Positions 27,362-35,849 of a stretch of DNA of 62,071 nt are shown piece after piece. The stretch comes from Alphaproteobacteria bacterium (GTDB lineage: Bacteria; Pseudomonadota; Alphaproteobacteria; Rickettsiales; UBA3002): positions 1-62,071 of the forward strand of contig JALHRI010000006.1 of NCBI GenBank assembly GCA_022841525.1. Direction: 5' to 3'. The position numbers and the translations under genes are program-made. The notes below the pieces were generated by a model that saw only the letters and a program-made list of their open reading frames with translations, searched no databases and was not told the origin of the DNA. How positions within the stretch are numbered: the first letter of the stretch is position 1; each line of letters opens with the position of its first letter.

Positions 27362-27544
27362 GAATTATCAACCCCTAATATATTGCCAGGCGCGTATTAT
27401 TACTATTTGATTTTTATGATGGATTCACCGCGCCACTAAACCGCAGTACAATAGCTGCCGCAAGTATTTGCTGAAGATAACCTCAGAAATAGCAAAAAAA
27501 TTCAGCAAAATCGGGCAACTGTGGCATCGCTGCCATTATGTTCA

Positions 27545-27844
27545 TCACCCCATCACCAAGCCGATGACGTGCAATGCGCGGCGCTGCAGTGAGTCGGGCG
27601 CAAACATGCATAACCAGACCTGCAGCGCGACGATCAGCCAAAATTTCACCTGAAAGCTGAGCTTGGCGGTTTTGTGCCGAAAATGGCGCATGCCTAAAAA
27701 CGCGCCGGGAGTGCCCCCTATGAGTGCGCATCCCAGCAGCACCGCTTCGGGTACCCGCGCGCGGCCAGCCTTCGCGCAGGCTTTGTCCCAGCCGAACAAG
27801 GCAAAGGTGAAGATGGAAATGAGGGCGATGGTTAAAAGGAGCAT
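27545..27844 (-). CDS. DUF1294 membrane protein
   Basis: 99 aa from the Met at 27844 (MLLLTIALISIFTFALFGWDKACA). GGTPGAFLGMRHFRHKTAKLSFQ and the terminal hydrophobic segment are those of the small DUF1294 inner-membrane family, function unknown. The upstream extension of 17 residues is encoded by a tandem 14-bp repeat and is not conserved, so the shorter start is preferred. Confidence 0.82.
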   Translation of the reverse strand: MLLLTIALISIFTFALFGWDKACAKAGRARVPEAVLLGCALIGGTPGAFLGMRHFRHKTAKLSFQVKFWLIVALQVWLCMFAPDSLQRRALHVIGLVMG

Positions 27845-27851
27845 GGTGAAT

Positions 27852-27879
27852 GGTGAGTAGTGGGTGGTGAGTAGTGGGT
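27852..27879. repeat. perfect tandem duplication of 14 bp
   Basis: GGTGAGTAGTGGGT occurs twice back to back just upstream of the DUF1294 start. Copy number may vary between strains. Confidence 0.8.
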
Positions 27880-27966
27880 AGTGATCAAAGTCCATCTTCG
27901 CTCTTACGAGCTATCTCGGGCAAAACGCGTGGCATCAGCCATCCGAAGCTGCAAAGCAGCGAAGGA

Positions 27967-28040
27967 TGGAGCGGGTGAAGGGAATCGAACCCTCGTATGA
28001 AGCTTGGGAAGCTGCCGTTCTACCATTGAACTACACCCGC
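27967..28040 (-). tRNA. tRNA-Gly (CCC anticodon)
   Basis: 74 nt. The acceptor GCGGGTG pairs with CACCCGC, the discriminator is T and the 3' CCA is encoded. D arm GTTC/GAAC; anticodon loop TTCCCAA with anticodon CCC. The T arm is AGGG-TTCGATT-CCCT. The anticodon stem reads GCAGC over GCTTC, leaving one C-T mismatch at the second pair. Confidence 0.92.
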
Positions 28041-28154
28041 GCGGTCACGGTTTATACCATGAACACTTTTCAGCGCAACGCCTCTTAACGCTTGACCAGC
28101 ACTGTCCTACGCGCTTACTTCATCGCACGTTTCACATTCACTCAGGAGATTTAC

Positions 28155-28571
28155 ATGCTCAATGAATTCAAAGCCTTTATCGCCAAAGGTAACGTACTCG
28201 ATATGGCGGTGGGTATTATTATTGGTGCCGCGTTTACGGCGATTGTCGGCTCGCTGGTGAGCGATATTATCAACCCCGTGATCGGCATGATCATTGGTGG
28301 GATTGATTTTTCCAACTATTATTTTGATCTCTCGATGGGTGAGTATGCCTCGCTAGAGGAAGCCAAAAAAGCTGGTGCGCCGCTGATTATGTACGGCCTG
28401 TTCATCAACGCGATCATTAAGTTTCTCATCGTGGCGTTTGTGGTGTTCATTCTGGTGAAAAACGTCAACCGCTTAAAGGACAAACTGGTGAAGGCCGAAG
28501 CGGCCGCACCGGCGGCGACACCGGAAGATATTCAGCTGCTGCGCGAAATCCGCGATGCGCTGAAGAAGTAA
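28155..28571 (+). CDS. mscL: large-conductance mechanosensitive channel
   Basis: 138 aa. Emergency osmotic valve of the inner membrane. [20 protein letters not shown] (N-terminal helix and TM1) with the pore-lining Gly/Ala pattern, then the second TM ([20 protein letters not shown]), and the charged C-terminal bundle ending [11 protein letters not shown]. The ATG at 28155 has CAGGAG upstream. It converges with the 532-aa orphan gene with 3 bases between. Confidence 0.96.
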   Translation: MLNEFKAFIAKGNVLDMAVGIIIGAAFTAIVGSLVSDIINPVIGMIIGGIDFSNYYFDLSMGEYASLEEAKKAGAPLIMYGLFINAIIKFLIVAFVVFILVKNVNRLKDKLVKAEAAAPAATPEDIQLLREIRDALKK

Positions 28572-28574
28572 TCG

Positions 28575-30173
28575 CTAAGAAGCAACCGTCAGGCCTTGAT
28601 CTACTGAAGGCTGCAACATTTGGTGGCGAACAGCTGACACTTTGCTCTGCGGAGCGTCCTGCATGGCGGTGCTTAGGTTCGTGCCCGTGGGCTTTGGCTG
28701 ATCGGCATGTACGGTTGTAGATGGTTGCGTTGGCTGCGGCAGTTTAATGCCATGCTCTTTCGCCACTTCGTCTGCCGAAGCGCCCATAGCGAAGGCGGCT
28801 TTTGCGGCTTTGACCGCGTCGATCCCCTTGGCATTGGCCAGCTCGACGTAAACGAGCGAGCGCTCGGGGTTCATGCCATCAATCAGGTCGTGGCCGAGCA
28901 GGTAAATAAATTTGGGCAGTGCAAAATCGGCCTGGCGCACCGGCTTGCCGTCGGCGTCGTATTTGGTGGCGTGTTTGTAGGCGTAGGTCAAATTCATCAG
29001 CTCAGCAATGCGCGAGAATAATAGCTGGCTTTTACCCCAGGCACGGGTTTCTTTCACGTCGTGCTCGATCACGTTATTGAAGGCTTTATCCTTGGCGTAT
29101 TGAAAGCTGTAATGCTGGTAGAGATCAAAAATATCTGACGTAGTAATCGGCTGGCCGAGCCCGTTTTGTGGATTGATTTTGTTGTTAATGAACCCCACCA
29201 GATCTTCAAACATGGTGATTTTACGGTTCCATGTTTCCGAGAAAATTTTAAGCCCCATGGCGCCGACCATGAAGTCAGGTAACACGCGTGGCAGAAAGCG
29301 TGAAACGAAGAACAGCGGCACGCTCATCACACTGCGTTCAAAGGTGCGCCAGAAGAAATTGCTGGTCGATTTTTCAACAATTCTATTGCTGCTATTTTTA
29401 ATGTCCCAAAACGAGATATCTTCTTGCTTCTTGCCCGTTTCCATCGCGACGGTTTCGCTAAATACGTGCTTTAGGTCTTTATAGACTTTAAGCGCGTAAC
29501 TGCTGGCCAGCAAAATAAAGGCACCACCCAAAAAGCGGCTGTAGGCCGCGTGCCACATATTGGTGCGTACAGTTTTGAGAAGGCGCTCGCGCGCGGTCGT
29601 CGTAATTTCCAGCGCGTTTTTTTTCGTCTCTAACCCATGGCTTTTCCCTGTAATGCGCTCGCTACGGTCATAGGCGTGCTGAATAATTTTTCCATCCTCG
29701 TGACCGAAGCCGAACTTTCCTTTTTGAATAATATCATTGACGTCATGATAGAGCTTATTTTCAGCGCTGCCGTTGACTCCAAGTTTGGCCCCAATTCTCT
29801 CGACCGTGGCATCTTTTGATTGATGTTCAGCTGCAATTTTCCAGAATTCCTCAGAGAAGTTTTCTTTGAGCTTGGCATTGATTTTATCGGCCATCGGGTT
29901 GACGTAACGGTGCGTGAGCCAACCATTGATCGCGTCGCTGATCGGTCGCAGAAACTTGACGTGATGGATATAGTCAAAAGCGAACTGACTTAAGGCACGA
30001 AACGTATAGCGCGACGGTAGCCACACCAACACGTAGCGCGTGAATTCAGAAGTAGGTGCCAGGTTCGATTCGGTATGCGAATGCGGTGGACGCGCAGGCG
30101 TAGCCGTAAAGGTCTCCTGATGGTCGGGATCTTTTTCGCGCGCAGGCGCAGATACTGTATGGGCTTCAGCCAT
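28575..30173 (-). CDS. hypothetical 532-aa protein with possible membrane segments
   Basis: No family recognised. A Pro/Thr/His-rich N-terminal 40 residues precede a largely helical protein with a hydrophobic stretch at about residues 215-232 (FLGGAFILLASSYALKV) and another around 290-305. The disordered Gln/Pro/Thr-rich tail (residues 450-532) ends LTVAS. Start: ATG after AGAAAGG. A PhoB-like direct repeat lies 50-67 bp upstream (30223-30240), as for the T4SS pilin gene. That and the lineage-specific look make it a T4SS-effector or partner candidate (inference only). Confidence 0.7.
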   Translation of the reverse strand: MAEAHTVSAPAREKDPDHQETFTATPARPPHSHTESNLAPTSEFTRYVLVWLPSRYTFRALSQFAFDYIHHVKFLRPISDAINGWLTHRYVNPMADKINAKLKENFSEEFWKIAAEHQSKDATVERIGAKLGVNGSAENKLYHDVNDIIQKGKFGFGHEDGKIIQHAYDRSERITGKSHGLETKKNALEITTTARERLLKTVRTNMWHAAYSRFLGGAFILLASSYALKVYKDLKHVFSETVAMETGKKQEDISFWDIKNSSNRIVEKSTSNFFWRTFERSVMSVPLFFVSRFLPRVLPDFMVGAMGLKIFSETWNRKITMFEDLVGFINNKINPQNGLGQPITTSDIFDLYQHYSFQYAKDKAFNNVIEHDVKETRAWGKSQLLFSRIAELMNLTYAYKHATKYDADGKPVRQADFALPKFIYLLGHDLIDGMNPERSLVYVELANAKGIDAVKAAKAAFAMGASADEVAKEHGIKLPQPTQPSTTVHADQPKPTGTNLSTAMQDAPQSKVSAVRHQMLQPSVDQGLTVAS

Positions 30174-30222
30174 AAAACCTTTCTGTTCACTCTATATTCT
30201 AGTGATTTTGACGGCTGAAAGG

Positions 30223-30240
30223 ATGAAGATTTGATGACAA
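30223..30240 (-). promoter_or_regulatory. PhoB-like direct-repeat site before the 532-aa orphan
   Basis: Read on the minus strand: TTGTCAT-CAAA-TCTTCAT, two 7-bp units with a 4-bp spacer (11-bp period). A TAGAAT -10-like box lies 21 bases downstream. Confidence 0.55.
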
Positions 30241-30271
30241 ATGCGCCACCAGCACATTATAAATCAATGGC

Positions 30272-31183
30272 TTATATTATGGTCGTCAGTGCCAGCAGGC
30301 TTAACAGCGTGCCGCTGGTAGCAAACAGGCTCGCCGCGCGGCGAGCGTGGAGCGCCTCTAATTTGGCAGTGCCATTTCCCACCCATGCATCGGGCAGCGC
30401 ATGCGAGTAGGCGCGCGCCTGACCACCGAGCGTCACGTCAAGCAGTCTCGCCACCAGTCCATACAGCGTGGGTTTGGTGATGAATGCTACGCCGTGCTTC
30501 ATCCCGGGGTGGAGCATGCTGACAAGCAGCAATACTGCCTGCGCCGGTAAACCAGACATCCACAAACACGGGCGAAGCAGCCAGTAGCTCACCAGCGAAA
30601 ACGCGCGCCACGAGGCAAGATGATGCGGCGCATGCTGCGCAAAAAGCAGGGCGGCACCGAGCGCCAACATGGCCGAAAATCCGCCAAGCAACCATGCAAG
30701 CAACAGCGCATGGATTTGTACCCAGCGCGTGGCAGTAAGCCAGATAGCCAGGCGCAATTTACCGTGACCATCCACCGCGTGGCAACCCGGCGCCAGCCAT
30801 TTAAGGTAGCTATCCAGCCGATGCCATTGCTGCTTATCCCCCGCGCGTGCCATAAATATCAGCGGTAGCCACAGCAAATCCGCCTGCAACATCGCGCTTA
30901 AGATCGCTACATGCAGCGCCTGATGGGTGATCATATCCAGCGCCGAGCCCATCAGCGCGCCGCAAAGGATGAAGGCGCACAGCAGCCACATGCCGCGCAT
31001 CGCACGGGTGATTTCTGGCCGGTCTGCACGGTTTGCACGGTGCAGCATCACGGCAGTGAGGCGGTGGAGTTTGCGGCCTAGGAAAAACATCCCCGTGACA
31101 CGCGCCAGCAGGCTTCCTGCGCATAACGATAATAAGATCGCTAATCCTTCGATGAGTAGCCTGTCACCGATCAGTGTCAGCAT
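30272..31183 (-). CDS. polytopic membrane protein, CobD/CbiB-like
   Basis: 303 aa with about five to six membrane segments. The C-terminal part (LDVTLGGQARAYSHALPD, then AWVGNGTAKLEALHARRA) resembles the LGGP...IG.G...DI.RA region of CobD/CbiB adenosylcobinamide-phosphate synthases. The N-terminal DxxxGDP motif of true CobD is not seen, so it is either a divergent member or an AmpE-like relative. No other cobalamin genes lie here. It starts inside the stop of the OmpA-like gene (TAATG), so the two are coupled. Confidence 0.5.
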   Translation of the reverse strand: MLTLIGDRLLIEGLAILLSLCAGSLLARVTGMFFLGRKLHRLTAVMLHRANRADRPEITRAMRGMWLLCAFILCGALMGSALDMITHQALHVAILSAMLQADLLWLPLIFMARAGDKQQWHRLDSYLKWLAPGCHAVDGHGKLRLAIWLTATRWVQIHALLLAWLLGGFSAMLALGAALLFAQHAPHHLASWRAFSLVSYWLLRPCLWMSGLPAQAVLLLVSMLHPGMKHGVAFITKPTLYGLVARLLDVTLGGQARAYSHALPDAWVGNGTAKLEALHARRAASLFATSGTLLSLLALTTII

Positions 31184-32115
31184 TACTGAATGAAGATTTC
31201 TACGCGGCGATTATAGGGCTCGCGCACGCCATCAGCGGTCGGCACTTTCGGATCGCTTTCGCCAAAACCATAATGCTGAATGCGTTCTTGTTTCACGCCT
31301 TCATCGATCAGCCTGCCGCGCACGTAAGCTGCGCGCCGCTCAGACAGTGCCATGTTGTAGTTTTCTGCTCCCGCGCGGTCAGCATGGCCGTGAATCAGCA
31401 CATCGGTATCATCGACCTTCAGAATGGTTTTGATGACTTCATCGAGCAGTTCTTTACCCGTATCGCTAGGTACGGAGGCATCAAACGGAAAATAAATAAT
31501 GGTAGAGGTCGATTCCACCGGAACCGGAGCGTAGGCTTTTTGCTCGGCCGCTTTTTTAGCCGCCAGCGCTTCGGCCTCGATGCGGTTTTTTTCCTTAAGT
31601 GCTGCTGCCGCGTGGCCGCTTAAATGTTCGGTGAGCGCGGCGTAGGATTCAAAATACTCTTCCTGACAGCTGCGCAGTTTCGCAAGGTCACGGCCAGAGC
31701 GCTCCAGATCGAGCCAGCAATCAAACGCCACCACGGCCTCTGCGGCGCGCGCAGGCTCCTGATCGATATAGGGATCAGCCAGTGCTTGCATTAATTTATC
31801 ACGCGCGATGGCAGGCGCCATCAACGCTGCTTTGCTCTTCGCATCCGCTGGAATGATTTCCGGACTTACCTCCGCGCCGCTAAGCGCACGCAGCGCTTTT
31901 TTAGCAAACAACGTGGCGCCCGCGCTATCGCCCGCCAGCTCGCGGTTATAGGCGTAGGCCTCATAGCCTTTGGCGAGTGCACGGCTGTAGGCCGACCCAC
32001 TGGCTTTTGCGCTGCTCAAGCGCGCCAGATCATCGCTTTTTTGCGCTGTGCACGCAGAAAGCGCCAATGCCGCCGCACTAATGACTCCCAGAAAAATGAG
32101 GTGACGCGAGATCAT
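31183..32115 (-). CDS. OmpA-family outer-membrane lipoprotein
   Basis: 310 aa. Lipobox LSAC follows the signal peptide MISRHLIFLGVISAAALA. A helical middle region with Ala-rich coils is followed by a peptidoglycan-binding OmpA domain: IYFPFDASVPSD, VLIHGHADRAGAENYNMALS, ERRAAYVRGRL and YNRRVEIFI. The Asp and Arg that hold diaminopimelate are present. It probably ties the outer membrane to the wall. I chose Met at 32115 because it gives a proper lipoprotein signal. Confidence 0.9.
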   Translation of the reverse strand: MISRHLIFLGVISAAALALSACTAQKSDDLARLSSAKASGSAYSRALAKGYEAYAYNRELAGDSAGATLFAKKALRALSGAEVSPEIIPADAKSKAALMAPAIARDKLMQALADPYIDQEPARAAEAVVAFDCWLDLERSGRDLAKLRSCQEEYFESYAALTEHLSGHAAAALKEKNRIEAEALAAKKAAEQKAYAPVPVESTSTIIYFPFDASVPSDTGKELLDEVIKTILKVDDTDVLIHGHADRAGAENYNMALSERRAAYVRGRLIDEGVKQERIQHYGFGESDPKVPTADGVREPYNRRVEIFIQ

Positions 32116-32239
32116 ACCCGGCACGCTAGCACCACGGTGCATGCAGGGCAAGCGCAACGAAAGCAGCTCGTAGAAAACACTTGTAAGCGCATGATAAGTA
32201 GGCTAGTTGCGCCGCACCATTTTTTGATTGGAGCTTATC

Positions 32240-32662
32240 ATGACCGTGCAACGCACTCTTTCGATTTTGAAACCCGATGCCACCGAGCGCAACCTCACCG
32301 GCGCGATCAACGCCATGCTGGAAGAAGCGGGCTTTCGCATCGTCGCGCAAAAGCGCGTGCATTTAAGCGAAAAACAAGCCGGCGCCTTTTACGCCGTGCA
32401 TAAAGAGCGCCCGTTTTACGGCGAACTGGTCAGCTACATGATGTCCGGCCCCGTGGTCGTGCAAGTGCTTGAGCGCGAGGATGCCGTCGCCAAATACCGC
32501 GACATTATGGGCGCGACCAATCCGGCCAATGCAGCCGAAGGTACGATTCGCAAGCGCTTTGCAGAATCGATCGAGCGTAATTCGGTGCATGGTTCCGACA
32601 GCGCCGATAACGCAGCGACCGAGATCAAGTTCTTCTTCAGCGACTGCGAGATTGTAGGCTAA
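32240..32662 (+). CDS. ndk: nucleoside diphosphate kinase
   Basis: 140 aa. [18 protein letters not shown], the helix with [15 protein letters not shown], and the active-site His in [10 protein letters not shown] identify Ndk. It balances NTP pools by phosphate transfer from ATP. The ATG at 32240 has GGAG at 7 bases. Its final 4 bases overlap the convergent PAS-sensor gene. Confidence 0.97.
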   Translation: MTVQRTLSILKPDATERNLTGAINAMLEEAGFRIVAQKRVHLSEKQAGAFYAVHKERPFYGELVSYMMSGPVVVQVLEREDAVAKYRDIMGATNPANAAEGTIRKRFAESIERNSVHGSDSADNAATEIKFFFSDCEIVG

Positions 32663-33900
32663 GCGCTGCGCCGGATCAGATGTTCGGCGGCGGAAAGTAC
32701 GTGCTGGGTACAATACTCGATGGTTTTTAAGCCCTCCTGCAAGGTGAGCTGAAACTGTTCAAGATCGGCCATTAAATCGTTCAGACCGTCTTTGGCGACC
32801 GGCAGATGCGCACTTTCCACCTTGCTCATGATCCGCGTTACTTCCAGCGCCGCAGACAGTCTGCGCACCTCCAGACACCGCGCCTGAAACTGCGAGGCTT
32901 CACGCAGAATAGATTTCATGCTGCTTGCTGCCTGTGCCTGATAATGCTCCGCCTGCGCCATCAGCAACTGGCTTTCCGCCAGACTATCGGTGGCATCGTG
33001 CAGTGGTTCATTGGCAAAGGCCTGCGTCACGTGCTGCTGTAGCTGCGCGGTGCCATTCAAAAACACGCCCTGCGCCAGTTCGTTGCGCACGGTGTGTGCG
33101 GCATGCGCGAAGGCACTGAGATGCTCGTGAATCTCGTGCGAGAGCACGGCGTAATTTTCTGCCACCACGCTGATGGTTGCCCCCAGCTGCTTGAGTTGCG
33201 CCGCGTGTACGCGCATGTTCAGCGGCACCAGCGCGCTGGCTCTGTAAGCACGGCCAATCTCGGCGGCTTTGGCAGCCAGCGTACCGGCTTTTTCGAACAT
33301 GCCAAGCATCATGCTCAGCGCTTCGTTGCGTGGTTGCTGCAGCATCTCTTCGCGCACGCGCATTTCTGTGGCCAGTGCGTAGGCCATAAAACTGGTGTAA
33401 TCTTCAAAGCCATGCGTAGAAAGCGCGCTGAGCAGTTCGGCAGCATTGTCTTCGGTGCTGCTACCGTCGTATTCTTTCTGCCTTAGCGCTCGATAGAGCG
33501 GGGTAACGGCCTCTTCCAGCAGCGTGGCACACGGCTTGATGCGCACCGATAAAAAACCGCCATCCGGCAGCGGGGTGACAACGGCGAACACCCAGTAATA
33601 ACGGCCATCTTTCGCCATATTTTTGACGTAGGCACCAATCGGCTTTCCCTGCTTGATAGTCTGCCACAGCAGGTAGAACACGGCTTTGGGCATGTCGGGA
33701 TGGCGGATGAGATTATGCGGCGCGCCGATGAGCTCGGACCAGGAAAACTGGCTGATTCGCTGAAAGACCGCGTTGCCCGCCAGAATGATGCCGCGGGCAT
33801 CGGTGCGCGAGAAAAAAATCTCCTCCAGCGCAAAGGGGGCAGCCTCATTAAGCGGCTGTATCCGCGCGCGGCCCGATGGTTTTTGTCTACCATCCTCCAT
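32659..33900 (-). CDS. PAS-domain sensor of the Aer/MCP type
   Basis: 413 aa from the Met at 33900. The PAS domain (residues 25-130) has the Aer-like pattern [38 protein letters not shown] and [17 protein letters not shown], which in Aer binds FAD. The rest is a long coiled coil without the conserved MCP hairpin tip, like PAS-type energy-taxis proteins or their relatives. No membrane segment is present, so it is cytoplasmic. An upstream Met (33945) is less likely. Confidence 0.75.
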   Translation of the reverse strand: MEDGRQKPSGRARIQPLNEAAPFALEEIFFSRTDARGIILAGNAVFQRISQFSWSELIGAPHNLIRHPDMPKAVFYLLWQTIKQGKPIGAYVKNMAKDGRYYWVFAVVTPLPDGGFLSVRIKPCATLLEEAVTPLYRALRQKEYDGSSTEDNAAELLSALSTHGFEDYTSFMAYALATEMRVREEMLQQPRNEALSMMLGMFEKAGTLAAKAAEIGRAYRASALVPLNMRVHAAQLKQLGATISVVAENYAVLSHEIHEHLSAFAHAAHTVRNELAQGVFLNGTAQLQQHVTQAFANEPLHDATDSLAESQLLMAQAEHYQAQAASSMKSILREASQFQARCLEVRRLSAALEVTRIMSKVESAHLPVAKDGLNDLMADLEQFQLTLQEGLKTIEYCTQHVLSAAEHLIRRSA

Positions 33901-33963
33901 AAACACCCCCAGCGTGTATCCTACGTCAATGCTTATGCAGCGCATTGACGCAAATCAAGAAGA

Positions 33964-34044
33964 CTATAGCACGCTTGCCAGCACCTGCGAAATGGTTGGG
34001 TAGGCAATGTAGTCATAACGGCTGCGAAGCACGCCGGTATCCAT
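33964..34044 (-). pseudogene. possible C-terminal remnant of a flavin disulfide reductase
   Basis: A 26-codon frame reads LRSRYDYIAYPTISQVLASV, then stop. The AYPTISQ pattern recalls the HPT(L/I)SE-type end of pyridine nucleotide-disulfide oxidoreductases. Upstream the frame is closed by TGA. The call is weak. Confidence 0.25.
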
Positions 34045-34160
34045 GATGAGTCATGTGCAGACCACAGTGTTTGCTAAAGCAAAACCGGGGTGACATTTCC
34101 AGAAATAATCACTCATTCTTCAAAACCTCCACCAATGATTTCGGCGTTTAGTCACACCGG

Positions 34161-34194
34161 CTGTCATCAAACCGTCATGATTTCCTGATAGTAT
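34161..34194 (+). promoter_or_regulatory. PhoB-like box with -10 before the structured leader
   Basis: CTGTCATCAAACCGTCAT (34161-34178) is a close match to the PhoB box plan of two CTGTCAT units 11 bp apart. Ten bases later comes TAGTAT (34189-34194). That is the normal arrangement of a PhoB-activated promoter. Confidence 0.65.
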
Positions 34195-34208
34195 GCGAGC
34201 GTTACATT

Positions 34209-34318
34209 GCGCCTTTTGAAAACCTAAACCGGGTTTAAGGCGCTAGAGGTAAGGAGTTTTCCTGCCTAACGCTTGGAGGATTTCAAACCTCTAGACCCCC
34301 GTTATGCTTGTAAAGCAT
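34209..34318 (+). promoter_or_regulatory. structured 5' leader RNA of the small membrane protein gene
   Basis: Three hairpins follow one another: GCGCCTT (34209) with AAGGCGC (34237-34243), containing an inner AAACC/GGTTT; CTAGAGGT (34243-34250) with ACCTCTAG (34287-34294); and ATGCTT-GTA-AAGCAT (34304-34318). The predicted transcript start is near 34201, leaving a leader of about 150 bases before the ATG at 34353. It is a candidate cis-acting RNA element; I recognise no known riboswitch class. Confidence 0.5.
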
Positions 34319-34352
34319 GCGGATAAGGTCATGTAATAACAAGGAGAGTGTT

Positions 34353-34643
34353 ATGCTTTGGGGCGAGCTGCCAGAAGGCAGCACCTGGTTTACTCTGTCT
34401 ATGGTATACCTTCTAGTATCGATCTTGGTACTAGATGCGGCACCCAAATGGGTGCTGGTTGTCACGTGGGTTGCTGTTCCCGCGCTGGCAATTGTGGCCA
34501 ATGTGGTTATTATGGCCGCCAGTGTCCTTGGCTACTGGTTTCCGGTCTCAGTTGCAGCCAACGGCCTTTGGCCGATCGCGATCGGCATCATCATGTTGCT
34601 CCTCGCGAGAGGAGCGGTGTTTGCAGAAACCAAGTCCGCGTGA
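34353..34643 (+). CDS. small membrane protein, 96 aa
   Basis: Three hydrophobic helices (STWFTLSMVYLLVSILVL; WVLVVTWVAVPALAIVA; GLWPIAIGIIMLLLA) with short loops and a short polar tail. The ATG follows AAGGAGAG. No known family. It has its own PhoB-like promoter, a structured leader and a strong terminator, so it is a self-contained regulated unit. Confidence 0.75.
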   Translation: MLWGELPEGSTWFTLSMVYLLVSILVLDAAPKWVLVVTWVAVPALAIVANVVIMAASVLGYWFPVSVAANGLWPIAIGIIMLLLARGAVFAETKSA

Positions 34644-34662
34644 TTATGTGCGGACTTTCTCG

Positions 34663-34690
34663 GGGGCGCCTTCGGGCGCCCTTCTTTTTT
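34663..34690 (+). terminator. intrinsic terminator
   Basis: GGGCGCC pairs with GGCGCCC around TTCG, followed by TTCTTTTTT. Confidence 0.9.
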
Positions 34691-34798
34691 GTGCTTATTT
34701 CCTCTGCACTACTACTTCCGCCAATGCCTGCGGATAGAGCGCGTGTTCGAACAATATTAATCTATTACAATGTTTTACCGGCCATTCAACCGTGCAAA

Positions 34799-34844
34799 AC
34801 TTCACAAAACTGTCACACGTATCTTGCTGTTAATCCTGTAGTAT
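34799..34844 (+). promoter_or_regulatory. PhoB-like box and -10 of a possibly leaderless gene
   Basis: ACTTCAC-AAAA-CTGTCAC (34799-34816) with TAGTAT at 34839-34844. The sequence TCCTG-TAGTATG matches the promoter at 34184-34195. The ATG at 34851 lies where transcription would begin, so the mRNA may have no 5' leader. Confidence 0.5.
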
Positions 34845-34850
34845 GAGGCA

Positions 34851-35849
34851 ATGAGATTTGATGGAAATACAGATTTTTACCGAGACATCGGCGTTGATTT
34901 AAACGGTCGTGATCCAGCTTCTGTGGCTGAGTCTGAAATTAAAACTGCTTATGTGAAGCTGGCGCGTGCAAACCACCCTGATAGGCTGAGTGGCAAGTCA
35001 CAGGAAGAGATAGCAGCAGCGCAGGAAAGGATGCAAAAAGCAACGCATGCAAAGCAGGTCTTGCTGAAGCCAGACCGTCGACAAGCGTATCACGATTATT
35101 TAAAGCAACCCGCGATTGGGCATGGCTTTGGTGAGGGATTTAGTCCGCGCGCCCGACCTTCTGCCGCTGGGTTTGGCGGCGGCTTCGGTGCACAGAATGA
35201 TTTTTCATATGCTGAACTCCAGAGAAAATTAAATAGTTGGATAACGGCCGCCAAGAGCAAAAATTTCAAGGATGCTGATGCACTCTATGCCTCATTTATT
35301 AAGGATCTTCCTGAATTCGAAGTATTGCCTAAGGGTATGAAAGAACTTTTTAAGTTAAAACTATGGCTAGACTATTCAGTTGAATCTATGAGGACTGGTG
35401 TTGGTGATGTCGGCCCAAGTGCTTATACTACGGCAAAGCCAAAACCAAAATCCCCTACTCCGCCTCCGTCACCACCGCCTCAGCCTCAAGCTTCGCCTCG
35501 TAATCCATCACCGGCTTCCCCTTCGCCTAAAAGCGGCGGAGCATCGGTGGGTGCAGGGGTTCACGGTAACGAAAAAAGCAGCGCGCATGCTGGCCCAAGC
35601 GCGGGAAAGTTTAATTCCTCCAAGTTGAGTACAGGCACTTCGGAACTATCTGCTGGTAAAATGGGTATGATAACAGTGGGCGTAGTTGCTGCGGTGGCTG
35701 TAGGCTATGCAATTTATGAGTATGTGCTGCGTGATAAAAAGCCGGAAAAGAAAAAGCCTGTTTTTTCTCAATCAATAAAGTCTGAACAAAGCGCATCTTG
35801 GGTAAACCGTGTCCAATCCTCTAACGTTACTCATGGTCCCACACTATAA
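34851..35849 (+). CDS. J-domain protein with C-terminal membrane anchor
   Basis: 332 aa. A DnaJ-type J domain at residues 5-85 with the essential HPD (KLARANHPDRLSG), a Gly/Phe-like patch (GFGEGF, GFGGGFGAQN), a helical middle domain, a Pro/Ser-rich linker (PPPSPPPQPQASP) and a membrane helix at about 270-290 (MGMITVGVVAAVAVGYAIYEY) with a short polar end. It should recruit Hsp70 to a membrane or membrane complex. It lacks the Cys-rich zinc domain of DnaJ. No ribosome site is seen, consistent with leaderless translation. Its end overlaps purN by 6 bases. Confidence 0.8.
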   Translation: MRFDGNTDFYRDIGVDLNGRDPASVAESEIKTAYVKLARANHPDRLSGKSQEEIAAAQERMQKATHAKQVLLKPDRRQAYHDYLKQPAIGHGFGEGFSPRARPSAAGFGGGFGAQNDFSYAELQRKLNSWITAAKSKNFKDADALYASFIKDLPEFEVLPKGMKELFKLKLWLDYSVESMRTGVGDVGPSAYTTAKPKPKSPTPPPSPPPQPQASPRNPSPASPSPKSGGASVGAGVHGNEKSSAHAGPSAGKFNSSKLSTGTSELSAGKMGMITVGVVAAVAVGYAIYEYVLRDKKPEKKKPVFSQSIKSEQSASWVNRVQSSNVTHGPTL

